Source: Nautilus pompilius | Lineage: Eukaryota; Mollusca; Cephalopoda; Nautilida; Nautilidae | Assembly: GCA_018389105.1 (NCBI GenBank) | Contig: JACATO010002450.1 | Span: 566,501-630,500, forward strand | Length of the DNA: 64,000 bases | Direction of reading: 5' to 3' | Part shown: one piece after another, positions 49,437 through 59,445 of the stretch | Layout: each line of letters starts with the position of its first letter | Numbering within the stretch: the stretch's first letter is position 1 | Position numbers and translations under genes: made by a program | Notes under the pieces: model-generated | The model's input: only the letters and a program-made list of their open reading frames with translations | The model's database searches: none | What the model was told of the DNA's origin: nothing

Positions 49437-49755
49437 TTAATCAAAGTAAGTTCCATTACAATCAAAAGACTTCTGCCAATGAGTTACAAGCGGAATTATA
49501 CCATTTTGAAAAAAGTCTGGATTTTTGGAATCAATAAACTGTTGGAAGGCAGTTTCAATTGTTGCTTGGCTGGAAGAGGATTTCATACGGAGGAAGCTGT
49601 TTGAAAAGGTGGTAGTCTGTGAGAAAAAGGTCAAGCGAATAGGCTCGGTTAGGGATAACTTTGTACCCAAGTGTGTTCAGTTTCTGAAGAGTCACTTTTG
49701 CAACATAAGGACAGCCATTGTCATGGAGCAGGATTGGGCCTCTTCGATTCACCAA
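49437..49755 (-). pseudogene. mariner transposase remnant in copy 2
   Basis: The frame at 49755-49555 reads [34 protein letters not shown] and DLFLTDYHLFKQL, the second and third catalytic Asp regions of a mariner transposase (HDN, then the YSPD.SPTDYH-type motif). An adjacent frame continues to 49437. Frameshifts make it non-functional. Confidence 0.82.
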
Positions 49756-50248
49756 TGTTGACTGTCATTGGGAGAGTTTCTGATGAACAACATTTAATTC
49801 ACGACAGCACCTTTCAGCTGTGATGGTTTTGCCAGGTTGCAAGAAGTTATAGTGTATGACACCAGTTTCAGTCCACCAGACGATTCTGTTGTTGTTGTTG
49901 TTCATTCAACTCATGAGGCACCCACATGTCAAGCCTTTTCACTTTGCCAATATCATCAAGAAACAGTTGCAGTGCTTACATCAAGCCCTCCAGCAATTTC
50001 TCACACTATTTTTCTTGGATCAGCTTTAACCAAGGCTTTCAGACGGTTGTCATCACAACTGGAAGGACGTCTGCTACGTTCCTTATCTTCGAGGCTCACA
50101 TCTCCTCATCAAAACTTTGTAAACCAACTGTGCGCTCATTTGCTGTGTCCTCACCCCATGCTTGCTTAATGTTATGAGTTGCCTCGCTGACTTTGTAGCC
50201 TGGTTTGAACTTGTGAAGCAAAATGGCACAAAAAACTTTCGGTCCATG

Positions 50249-50694
50249 CAAGGGTGTAGCTAGCGTTTGTGCTGCCCGGGGCGGTCGTAGAATTTGCCGC
50301 CCTCTAAATAACGTAGAATTTCAAAACCTCCAAAAAATTCATTTTTTATTTATTTATTTATTGAAAAAAAGTACTATTAGAAAATAAAAATTATCAAATA
50401 TATAATGAGAAAATATTGATATTCAATTCAAAATTAATTAGAAGTGACTCACTTCAAGTGAGCAAATTTCTTTTACAGCAAATTTTAGAAAAACTTTCTC
50501 CTTTCAAAAAACTACCATTAAAAATTGAACGAAAAATTCAGGAAAAAAATAATATCTGGAAAAATAGAACGAAAAAATACATTATATATGTAACATACTG
50601 TCCTGAACTAAATTTGACAAACGCGCACTCGGACCAAAAAATGCCGCCCCCCAAAACGGACCGCCCCTGCCGCCCCCTATTAGCTACGCCCCTG
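50249..50694. mobile_element. hAT-type MITE nested in mariner copy 2
   Basis: This 446-bp insertion is flanked by a perfect 8-bp target duplication GGTCCATG (50241-50248 and 50695-50702). Its terminal inverted repeats are CAAGGGTGTAGCTA and CAGGGGCGTAGCTA (12 of 14 alike). Both ends carry GCCGCCC-type GC-rich blocks around an AT-rich centre. It has no transposase, so it is non-autonomous. The 8-bp duplication points to hAT. Confidence 0.88.
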
Positions 50695-51340
50695 GGTCCA
50701 TGCTTCACTCAGAAGCCTGAGGCAAATATCCATTTTATGATTATTAAAAAGGTAGGTTTTGCATAATGTATGCCAAAGCACATGCTACAAAGCGATATAT
50801 AACTTATCTACATACATCTTCACAAGCATGCAGAAAATGAAACCCAAATTAACATGATATAAAAACCGACAAAACTTTTGTAATGACTTAATAGAAACAA
50901 AAACAAACTCAACATCTACTTGAAAAAAATATAGATTCACAAATTAATAAAAAATAATTTTCATTATACAGTGGTAGCTTACGAGATAAATATCTACAAT
51001 AGGCTCTTATCTGAGTTAGTTTTATTCCTATGTCCACACCATGACAAAGAACCAAAATGATGTTTACTTGCTGGTAGAGACATGTTTTCAAAATGTTTTA
51101 TAGCCTCCAACATAATAAATGTGCTTAAAGATATAATTAGCTTAATTTATTGTTTTATTTTTACAACATCTTTGGCAAACAATAGTCGTTAAGAAATCTG
51201 CACCCAAGTAGTGTCTGAGAAACTATGGGCTTATAATATTGTTATAGGTAGCAGGAACTTCTTACCACCGATTAGATTTGTGTCTATGAAAACACACACA
51301 GAGAGAGACAGAATGAAATTTGTATATATATATTGTAGTC

Positions 51341-51403
51341 GTTCAGATGAATCCAGCTAAAATAGCATCACTATAATAGTATCCAAGTGAGTTTCATTTA
51401 GAC
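51341..51403 (+). repeat. 63-bp palindromic repeat, copy A
   Basis: Begins GTTCAGATGA and ends GTTTCATTTAGAC, so its ends are imperfect inverted repeats. The interior ATAGCATCACTATAATAGTA aligns with copies B and C. Confidence 0.8.
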
Positions 51404-53009
51404 CCTTTTGTGTGCAGTCATATCTGCTGATCATCCTATGACAGCACTCACAAGAGTAATCAGGCAGGATTGCTTGATATTGCATGTAAGAATGAACATA
51501 GGTTTGGACAGAAGCCAGTCAAGCATTTCGGGGTGGCTGCTTGCAGCCAATAGTTCAACATGATGGTCTTAGTGTAATGGTGTAGAAAGTGATTTTTGAA
51601 TACTGGAATAGACTGACCATGTGTTCATCAAGAGACATCCAAATTCTGCTGTACATATCCATTCATGATAATCATTGTATGCTACTTTTCTAGCAAAGAG
51701 TTTTGCCTTTCAAAACATTTGTTGCAAGAAGATTGTGGTGTTTGTCACACTTACAAAACTACCACACAATGGAACAAACAAAAGGGGCTGCAGGTTTTTC
51801 CCTGAGCACTTTGATCACTAAAGGTGAAAAACAAAATCTCCTTCCACATCTGAAGAAAAAATCAGCGTATCACTGGAAAATGGTGGATCATGCCATCATT
51901 GGAACCCTGCCACATGTCCTAGCCCTACATGGAACACGAAAAATTTACTAGAAGTTAATACCATGCTTTCTACTATTTTGAATGACTCTTAGGTGCACAC
52001 GTGCCATGATAATTATTACCTATGTCTTCAAAGGTGCTTATTTTCTTCAGGCAGAGTTCTGTAGTAGTAAACACAAAAATACAGACCAGCCACCTTAACA
52101 AATAAAATAACTAACTAGATTCTACTGATTAAAAAAGGTAGGAGAAAGCCAAAAGTAATCCACACTGGCAAGTTGGCAGAGAAAGGTGGTAGAACCCATG
52201 CTGTATAGTAAACAGACTTGACATGGACACATTTTCATGATCTAAGCAAGAATAGAAAATGTTTGCTAACTGTAACATTTTTTTTTTATTATAAGTACAA
52301 GCAGCCAGCGATCTGTGAGTAAAACAAAATACGGCATTTAATCACCCAGACTTACACCAGACAACTGCTGAAACGCAGACCTCGATAAGCCACGAGTTTC
52401 CTGCATAGTGATCACAGACTTTTGTTAAAAAAGTGAAGGCTTTCCTTGCAATAAAATGGTCGGCTTATGGAATTAAAAAAGTAAGGATGTAAGCCAGCCA
52501 GATGCAGCAAACAAAAACAAAAACCAACTGGGCTTCATAAGGCAGGTACATTTTCATTTTTAGTAACCTGCACAACTGTTAGCCTGGGTCCAGACTCCAA
52601 GGATGAGAGCCATGGTGGTGCTAGGGAATGAGGTAAATAAAGCAGAGGTCAGACAGAAACTAAGAAGAAAAGAACAGCAATGCCAACAAAGTGTTTGCCA
52701 GAAGAACTCTTCAGAATGTGAGATTCAGGATGATGCAGACCGAAGTCACAAAAGCAGCATGGCTGCTGATCTTAAGAAAAACAAGAATGCTGGAAAAGTT
52801 TTGTAGATTTGAATATTAATTAAAATCTTAAAAAAAAAAATATATATATATATATTTCTTAAAAAAATATTTTGTTTCTCGCATTCACAAACCTCTTTTA
52901 CGATGACTTTTTTTTTCAAATATACTTTTGCACTCGATTCATTTTACAGATAAACGGCTTCTATTCAATCTATTCTGTGGTGTTTTAAAACTAATATAAG
53001 ATAATGGAT

Positions 53010-53072
53010 GTTCAAATGAAACCCAGCAAGATACAGTTACGGTGATTCTATATCAGCTGAGTTTCATTTGAA
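53010..53072 (-). repeat. 63-bp palindromic repeat, copy B
   Basis: The best palindrome of the three: GTTCAAATGAAACCCAGC at the left and the near-inverse GCTGAGTTTCATTTGAA at the right. Its interior aligns with copies A and C on the opposite strand. Confidence 0.8.
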
Positions 53073-56059
53073 TGAAACTAACAGATTCTCAATTTTCCTG
53101 CAATCCGTGTAACTTTCTCATCATTGTACTGCTCTTAGTCATTCTTGGACTACCATTTCTGGGTTTATTTCTCACATTTAGTTGGTCTGAACCCTGCAGC
53201 GATAATGTGGACGGCAGACTTGGGTAAATGCTTGTATTCGCTTTTCTCTCTGGAAATCCTTTGTTCTTTAGAGCTACTACTCACACTTAAATCACATCTT
53301 TCAAAGTTTTCACACTAAAGATTATTTACAAGCATTCACCTAATAAATATGTACCTATTATATGTATTCTTTTTTCAATCCTGCTCAAATTTAAACAAAC
53401 TACAACATTTGGTTTAATATTTATTTGGCAGTTTTCTTGCTGCAACAAACAATATATAATCAGCATCTCAAAATAGATATTCACAGCACTTTTTATTGCA
53501 TTTTTTATTTGTGAAATCATTAGGTGAGGTTCACTTTACAGGTAAGCAAGCACATTTCATTGATTACTCTTGAGGCAGTTGAATACTTTTCTGATCCTGT
53601 GCCATTTTACATAGTTCAAACATTTCTATTAGTAACATTAGTATTGATGTTCAGTATCCAAAAGGTAAATATTTATTTAACAGAAAGCTTCAGTGTCAAG
53701 ACCAATTAATTTAAACTAGCCATGAATTGAACAGTGAGAAAATGAAATCCAAGAGAGTCAACATGACGTGAGCCACATCAACAAGGCCAATGCTATTATT
53801 AATATTAGAGAAAGAATATCTCTGCAGCAGATATAAAATAGCACACACACAGACAGACAGACAGAGCATATCTATGTATTAGTTCATACACAGTGAATGT
53901 GAAAACAAATTCAGTTTTTAAAAAGATAAGAGAAAAACCTGCTTCATTTTTTTTTCTTTTGTGGACAGTTGCACTGAGGATTTCAGATGAATGTGTGTTC
54001 AGTCTCTATGAGGTGCTGATAGGTTTGCACCTTGTGGTGCCACTTTGAACCAGCCTGTGTGTACCAGTTTCCTGCTCACCTTTAAATAGTTTCTGGTCAC
54101 TCTCATCTTTCCACTTTACCCGCAGTGGTGTGTAGTAAACCCTCCTTTACTGTATTTATTATTCATTCATATTTTGTGAGATAGAATGATTTAGTTTGCT
54201 TTTGGGTGGTGATCTCCAATATGCATCATCTTCAGCATGAAGAACTAAGTCTACTGCTGTCATGTTGTCAGTAGACCACAGAAACACAAAAGAATAAAAG
54301 AAAGTCAGTGATTAACTACATCTAAAAGAATAAAAATAAACAATTTCCAAAGCATACTTAATATGAACCATTTGGTTAATTTACTACACAATCCATATTA
54401 CCACTTTCTTTTTGACAGATAAGCAAGACAACAATCCAGATATTATTGCAGTATCTTATCTCCAATGATAACCAGTAAATTGCAGCTGTGCGGTATGGCT
54501 AGACACCTGAAACTACCTGTGGAGTGCTGTACAGTACAGGGTTACTTTGTTTTAAAAGGCTGAATCATTTCCTAAGATTTTCTGCAGTAAAGCATGTGAT
54601 GCATCTATGCAGATCTGTGTAGGTAAGTAAACTTTTTTTTCTATTCAGATGTTAAATCAGATTACCTGTCAGTATTAGTAAACAGCAAGCATATAATATC
54701 ATATCTGCAAATATTTTTTTAAAAAAAATTGATGCTTAGAAATTTTAGTTTTGATAGAAAACAAAGAATGTTTTTTTTCTAAACAGCTTCACACTAGAAT
54801 TTATTAATATTTTATCCCAAATATTAAATTCTTACTGACATTTTTTTCATTAATAAGAACAGTAGTGAAAACAACTTATAAGGTAAAATACTGAAAATGT
54901 TCTGTTATGTACAACTCATTTTTCATTATAAAAATCAAGAAACTGCTTCAGCAAAAACAAAGATACAAAAGTACAGATCAGTATGAAAATAGTGTAAACT
55001 TTTTTTTGTTTTGAGGATAAGACAGTACCACAAACACATCCCCCAAACCAAGCAAAGTATAGTGCTCGAGGGTTAGATTTAATATGCATCCTGCCTTTAC
55101 ATGGCTGCAAACTGCTAGACAGCCTTTTTAATTCCACTTTGGATACTTTACTTTTCCAAGAGGATTAGATGTTTTAATGCAGACCTTGAAAGACACTTCC
55201 ATTCTTATCATTCCTTGCACATGATCGATCATTCGTAGTTTATTTTGGCAGTGAAGAGTTCCAACAAAAAGCAACCCACTCCATTAAAATACATTATCTG
55301 TCTGCTTATAAACAAAAACAATGAAAACATTGACATACTAGTCCTGTGATCCCCTTTACTTGTTTAGTCAGCAGCAGCAAAAAGCCTTTGAGACTAATTT
55401 CCTTATTTAGAGGTTCGCATGAATTTGGATGCCTCATCTCAAACAAACAGCAACTTAAAAATCCCCTTTCTGGATAAAGCTTTAGCATCTCTATAGTTCC
55501 CACTGTATTTCTTATTTATTTGGACTGCTTATCTCTATGGTTAAGGTTTTCAAAGAGAATTTCTCCTGGCCAGCAGCACATTTTTAGGTGCATTATTTAG
55601 GTGATTCTGATGATTCTGAACGGTACTAAACATTTTGTCCATTTTCTTTCTGGTGTGTGGTTAGTGCATGAGTGTTTTCCCAACAACCCATCAGTATGTC
55701 CCATATCACAATTAATTTTCTGAAAAATTATAGAAAACCAACACAAGCAACATTGGTCTTTGCTTACTTAACCCTTTCCTAATTAAAAAATGCAATATTT
55801 AATATGCACAAAAATGCAGATAATTTGCAAGATGGCTGCACAAATGTACCTCCCTGATTAAAATTATTAAAATACATAATAAGAAGTCATGGAATAGATC
55901 AAATTGCACAAATGATTTAGCTCACAGATTAGTAATTCAAATGAAAAGGAAATACGTCTAGAAAATGAAAGGAAAATTCAATTTTATAGTTCAGAAAGTC
56001 AACATAGAGTAAAATAACTCACTTCCAAGAAGTGGTCAGTCTCTGTCTGTCCACAGTGT

Positions 56060-57030
56060 TGGTGAAAAACATGCCACCCAGTAGAGAAGAATGGTGCAAA
56101 GCTGGCAGCAAAAGATGGTCTGCAATCTCAAAAAATTTTGTGACCATTCCTAGAACACAGCACACAGATCTTTTAGATTTTTTACCTCCCTTCTATCCTT
56201 GCCAAGATCTAGTCTTTGTTTCTGTGATGCATCTGTCACTTTTCCTCTTTGTTGGCTTCTATTTCCTAAGGCAAGCCCCTTGTCCAGCTTAAGTCTTTGT
56301 GAGTGAACCACTTAGTTCTCCTCGCCTTGAGGAATTCAAAGTACGGTATGAAAGCAATGATAATAGTTGTGTTAAATACAAACCATACCAAGTACTTTCA
56401 ATACTTCATACCATTTATTCTCTGAGAATACTATGAGCTGTACTGATCAGCAATGTCCATACTGCTCATGTACTTGTTGTACAACTTCATGGACAGCAGA
56501 TGGGATTTCAGTTAGTGTAAGTGTACCTTTGCACTGCTTTTGGATGGTAACTTCCTCAGGGTTGCAGTTAGTACTCAGCAATGTGACAACCCACTTGTTG
56601 AACCACTTGACAGCTAGGAAATCAGTTTTCTGCCACATTTTTCTCTCCCTTTGATCCAGCTGGTACATGTTGTTAAAGCCAGTAGGCAAGCCTCCCTGTT
56701 CTTGTGAACAACAAAGTAGGCATGAAACCCTTAGCCCTCAATCTTTCTAACAATTCTGTTGACCTGAAATAATTGTCAAAGTAGAGGTGTTTTTATTTTC
56801 TCTGCATGTTCTGAAAGGTTTTTTACCACATGTGTGCATCAGCTGCTGCTCATACCTTCAAGTTCTGATTTCATTAGTTTGATGGGAAAGTACTACTGCT
56901 TCATATGGCACTTACCATTAAAGGTATTATATCCTCATTAATGCTGACCTCTTTGTGTAGTTGGTACTTGTTCTGAAAGTTTCTACCATCAGTTTGATCA
57001 GCCAAATGATGAGAGGTCTGAGTTATGCAC
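56060..57030 (-). pseudogene. piggyBac transposase remnant
   Basis: The minus strand reads, with several frame breaks, piggyBac (PGBD4-like) blocks in order: NKYQLHKEVSINEDIIP near 56.95 kb, AKGFHAYFVVHKN, GFNNMYQLDQ, TDFLAVKWFNKW and LLSTNCN (56689-56447), then SYYSQRINGMKY, YLVWFVFNTTIIIAFI, and a C-terminal part toward 56.06 kb. The N-terminal third and the TTAA-flanked ends were not identified. It is non-functional. Confidence 0.82.
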
Positions 57031-57909
57031 ATTTTAAACCTCTACATCATCAGATGAAAAGGATTCAGTGGATTACACCACATAACAAAGTAGATAAAGC
57101 AACTGGGCAATGTACATAGTTCACACAAATAACTTGACTAGTAAATTCACTTTTGCAAGAAAACAAAGCACTATATATAGCTAGAAAAAGTGATATTTTT
57201 TCCGCATGTACTATCTATAGTATAAATGGAAGTGATCACTAAATAACCCATCAACTTCCAACCAGTTTTGGTCATTCTCAAAGCAATTTTGGGTAACTTG
57301 TACAAGAAAGGATTATAGATTGCTGTATCAACAGCAAAAATGGTAGAGCAAAAGTAATAAGTACACAATCTAGTTACATGCACAGTGTGCCTAATGCCAT
57401 AAGAAGATGTGATGAAAACACATTATTTTTGAGAATATTTGATGCCCTGGAAATAATTTTGGTAAGCAAACATCAAATGTATGTAGAGAAACAAATTTAG
57501 AGCATAAGAATTATGACTGACTAAATGTCCAACCATTTTAAGAGAGAGATAGTCATTGATTTTGTAGTGTGATAACTCTCATATATTTCCAAATAGGTCT
57601 GACAATAACTGGCTTCAGCATTTCGTGTATTTTAAAATTTTTTATGCCATCACATGCTGGCACAACAAGGGTTAAGTAGCACATGGCATGAGGGAGAGGG
57701 GCACAGACCATGTGGCATTTCATGTTTTATTGATTTTTATCAAAAAATATCCTTAACACCGATTTCTTTGTACGAATTCCTTTGCAACTGAATGTACAAG
57801 TATGTATGTGTGTTTGTTGGTTCCACTGCCCCAAGAGAGGGCTAAGTTTGGTAGAGTCAAATGCTCCTTGTTACCACTTTATGACCTGATAGCACAATGT
57901 GCTGAGGGA
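57031..57909. other. Intergenic, nothing recognised
   Basis: AT-rich sequence between the piggyBac remnant and palindromic repeat copy C. Confidence 0.5.
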
Positions 57910-57972
57910 GTTCAGATGAAACCTGAGTGAAATAACACCACTACAATAGTATTCATTTGGCAGGGTTTCATT
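57910..57972 (+). repeat. 63-bp palindromic repeat, copy C
   Basis: Begins GTTCAGATGAAACCTGAG and ends CAGGGTTTCATT. The interior ATAACACCACTACAATAGTA aligns with copy A. It lies about 190 bp upstream of the GPCR start codon. Confidence 0.75.
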
Positions 57973-58141
57973 AAAAAATTCCTTGTACTCCCTTCTGACA
58001 CCAATGGTTAAGGTTTCAAGTCTGCTTAAAGAAAAACTATTATAAATCTAAATTATTTTCATTAGTTTCAGATGTTAATTCTTACTTTTAAAAGAAAAGA
58101 ATGAGCTACAAGGGAGAAGCCAAGATTTAGCATTACCGTAC

Positions 58142-58162
58142 AGATTTTGCTTCCCTGAACAG
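58142..58162 (+). promoter_or_regulatory. Possible splice acceptor before the GPCR start codon
   Basis: A pyrimidine-containing stretch ending CTGAACAG lies directly before CAAATG. This would fit an intron separating a 5' UTR exon from the coding exon, common in intronless-coding GPCR genes. It is not proven without a transcript. Confidence 0.35.
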
Positions 58163-58165
58163 CAA

Positions 58166-59317
58166 ATGTCAACAATGAATACCACAAATCAAGTAACAGA
58201 TCTCATTGACTATTCATTCATTTCCACTCCTGCAGAAAATGATTCTACACCAGCAAAGGCATCAATTCTGCTTGCCTTGAAGCAGCTGAAAATGTACCAG
58301 GCATCGATGTCTCTGACAATCTGGGTTCTGCCAGTGATTATTCTGGTAGGGTTGACAGGTAACATGCTGAGTTTTGCTGTCATGATGAAGCGCAATATGC
58401 ACCAAACCTCCACATGGTTCTACTTGGCTGTGCTGGCTGTTGTAGACACAATTGTCCTTTTGGCCAGTGGTTTGAAAACATGGGTCAGAGCATGGACTGG
58501 TTTTGAGTTGCTGCATGTCTCCAACATTGGCTGTAAAGTGTTGATCTTCCTCATACACACTTCACTGCACATGTCCGCTTGGCTGATTGTGGCTGTTACT
58601 ATTGAGCGGTTTATTGCCATCTGGTTCCCACTGAAGGCCAGTGCGCTGTGCAGCATTAAGAGAGCCAGGGTGGTGACCTTTGGAATGCTGGCTGCACTTT
58701 CGATCCTTAACTGCCACTTGTTCTGGACATCAGAACTCATCAGAGCACCAAACTCCACAAATTCTGATCAGGTGAAATGTACCACATATGACTATGAAAA
58801 CATCACCTGCATCACACTGTCTTGGATTAACCTTACAGTGTATTCGTTATGTCCCTTCCTTGTCCTACTGCTCTTCAACACCATGATCATTATCTGCCTG
58901 CTGCGCCACAAACAGATGATCACAAATGCAATGACCAAGGATGATCAACAACTACGGTACAACCATCGGAAACTTGCGACTGCTCTCCTTGCCATATCCT
59001 TTGCGTGGATACTAACCACAGTTCCAACAACAATGTACAGTTTATTTCCAAGAACCAGCCACAACACTGAGGATATTGCTTGGAACTTCCTAATAAAAGT
59101 TGTCTGCTTTCTGCTACTCTATACTAATCACGCCATAAACTTTTTCCTGTACTGCATCACTGGAAGACGTTTCCGGCATGAACTTACCAATGTCCTATGT
59201 CATAAGAAGAAATATAAGCCAAGGCCAAAACTCATTTTTAAGTCCAGCATCAGTGGTCATGATAGTACACATCCACTCATTGAAAATTTCAATATGAACA
59301 TTGTTCTTCGACATTGA
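58166..59317 (+). CDS. Class A (rhodopsin-like) GPCR, neuropeptide-receptor type, single exon
   Basis: An intact 383-residue seven-transmembrane receptor, expected in the plasma membrane and coupled to G proteins. TM1 (about 52-74) carries the GN motif (Asn66), TM2 carries Asp94, Cys123 at the top of TM3 can pair with an ECL2 Cys (205 or 215), and TM3 ends Glu147-Arg148-Phe149, an ERF form of DRY. TM5 is about 222-246, TM6 about 269-293, TM7 about 306-330. TM6 has FAWILTTVP instead of CWxP. TM7 has NHAINFFLYC instead of NPxxY, a pattern I associate with FMRFamide/TRH/sex-peptide-like invertebrate peptide receptors. N-glycosylation sites are Asn5, Asn25, Asn196 and Asn212. The coding sequence has no intron. 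A possible acceptor (TTCCCTGAACAG) lies three bases before the ATG, so a 5' UTR exon is plausible. Ligand unknown. Confidence 0.92.
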   Translation: MSTMNTTNQVTDLIDYSFISTPAENDSTPAKASILLALKQLKMYQASMSLTIWVLPVIILVGLTGNMLSFAVMMKRNMHQTSTWFYLAVLAVVDTIVLLASGLKTWVRAWTGFELLHVSNIGCKVLIFLIHTSLHMSAWLIVAVTIERFIAIWFPLKASALCSIKRARVVTFGMLAALSILNCHLFWTSELIRAPNSTNSDQVKCTTYDYENITCITLSWINLTVYSLCPFLVLLLFNTMIIICLLRHKQMITNAMTKDDQQLRYNHRKLATALLAISFAWILTTVPTTMYSLFPRTSHNTEDIAWNFLIKVVCFLLLYTNHAINFFLYCITGRRFRHELTNVLCHKKKYKPRPKLIFKSSISGHDSTHPLIENFNMNIVLRH

Positions 59318-59439
59318 TCTGTTTCTGGTGAATACCCTAGAGAAGTATAAAAGTCATACTCTTGTGGTAATATTTGTTTGCATATTAAAAGTTGTAACAA
59401 AGATAGTTTCAATATCATCCCCCCACACAAAACCTCTGT

Positions 59440-59445
59440 AATAAA
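59440..59445 (+). promoter_or_regulatory. Candidate GPCR polyadenylation signal
   Basis: AATAAA about 125 bases after the GPCR stop codon, followed within 20 bases by an A-rich tract. Confidence 0.5.

Larger units (their letters stand above)
49369..50888 (-). mobile_element. mariner element, decayed (copy 2), split by a nested MITE
   Basis: Same family and orientation as 28417-29476: left end GGTTCTTACAACTTTTGT next to TA, right end inverted (ACAAAACTTTTGTAATGAC) before TA. Without the nested insertion (446 bp plus its 8-bp duplication) it is about 1066 bp, almost the size of copy 1. This implies that both derive from a shortened master copy or lost the same segment. Confidence 0.88.
50889..56059. 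other. Unrecognised stretch with two short palindromic repeats
   Basis: AT-rich DNA holding copies A and B of the 63-bp palindromic repeat (51341-51403, 53010-53072), a short AT run near 52,840 and ACAG tracts near 53,840. No coding family is recognised. Confidence 0.5.

Noticed and set aside
58262-58758. Minus-strand frames overlapping the GPCR
   Set aside because: Antisense by-products of the conserved receptor coding sequence.
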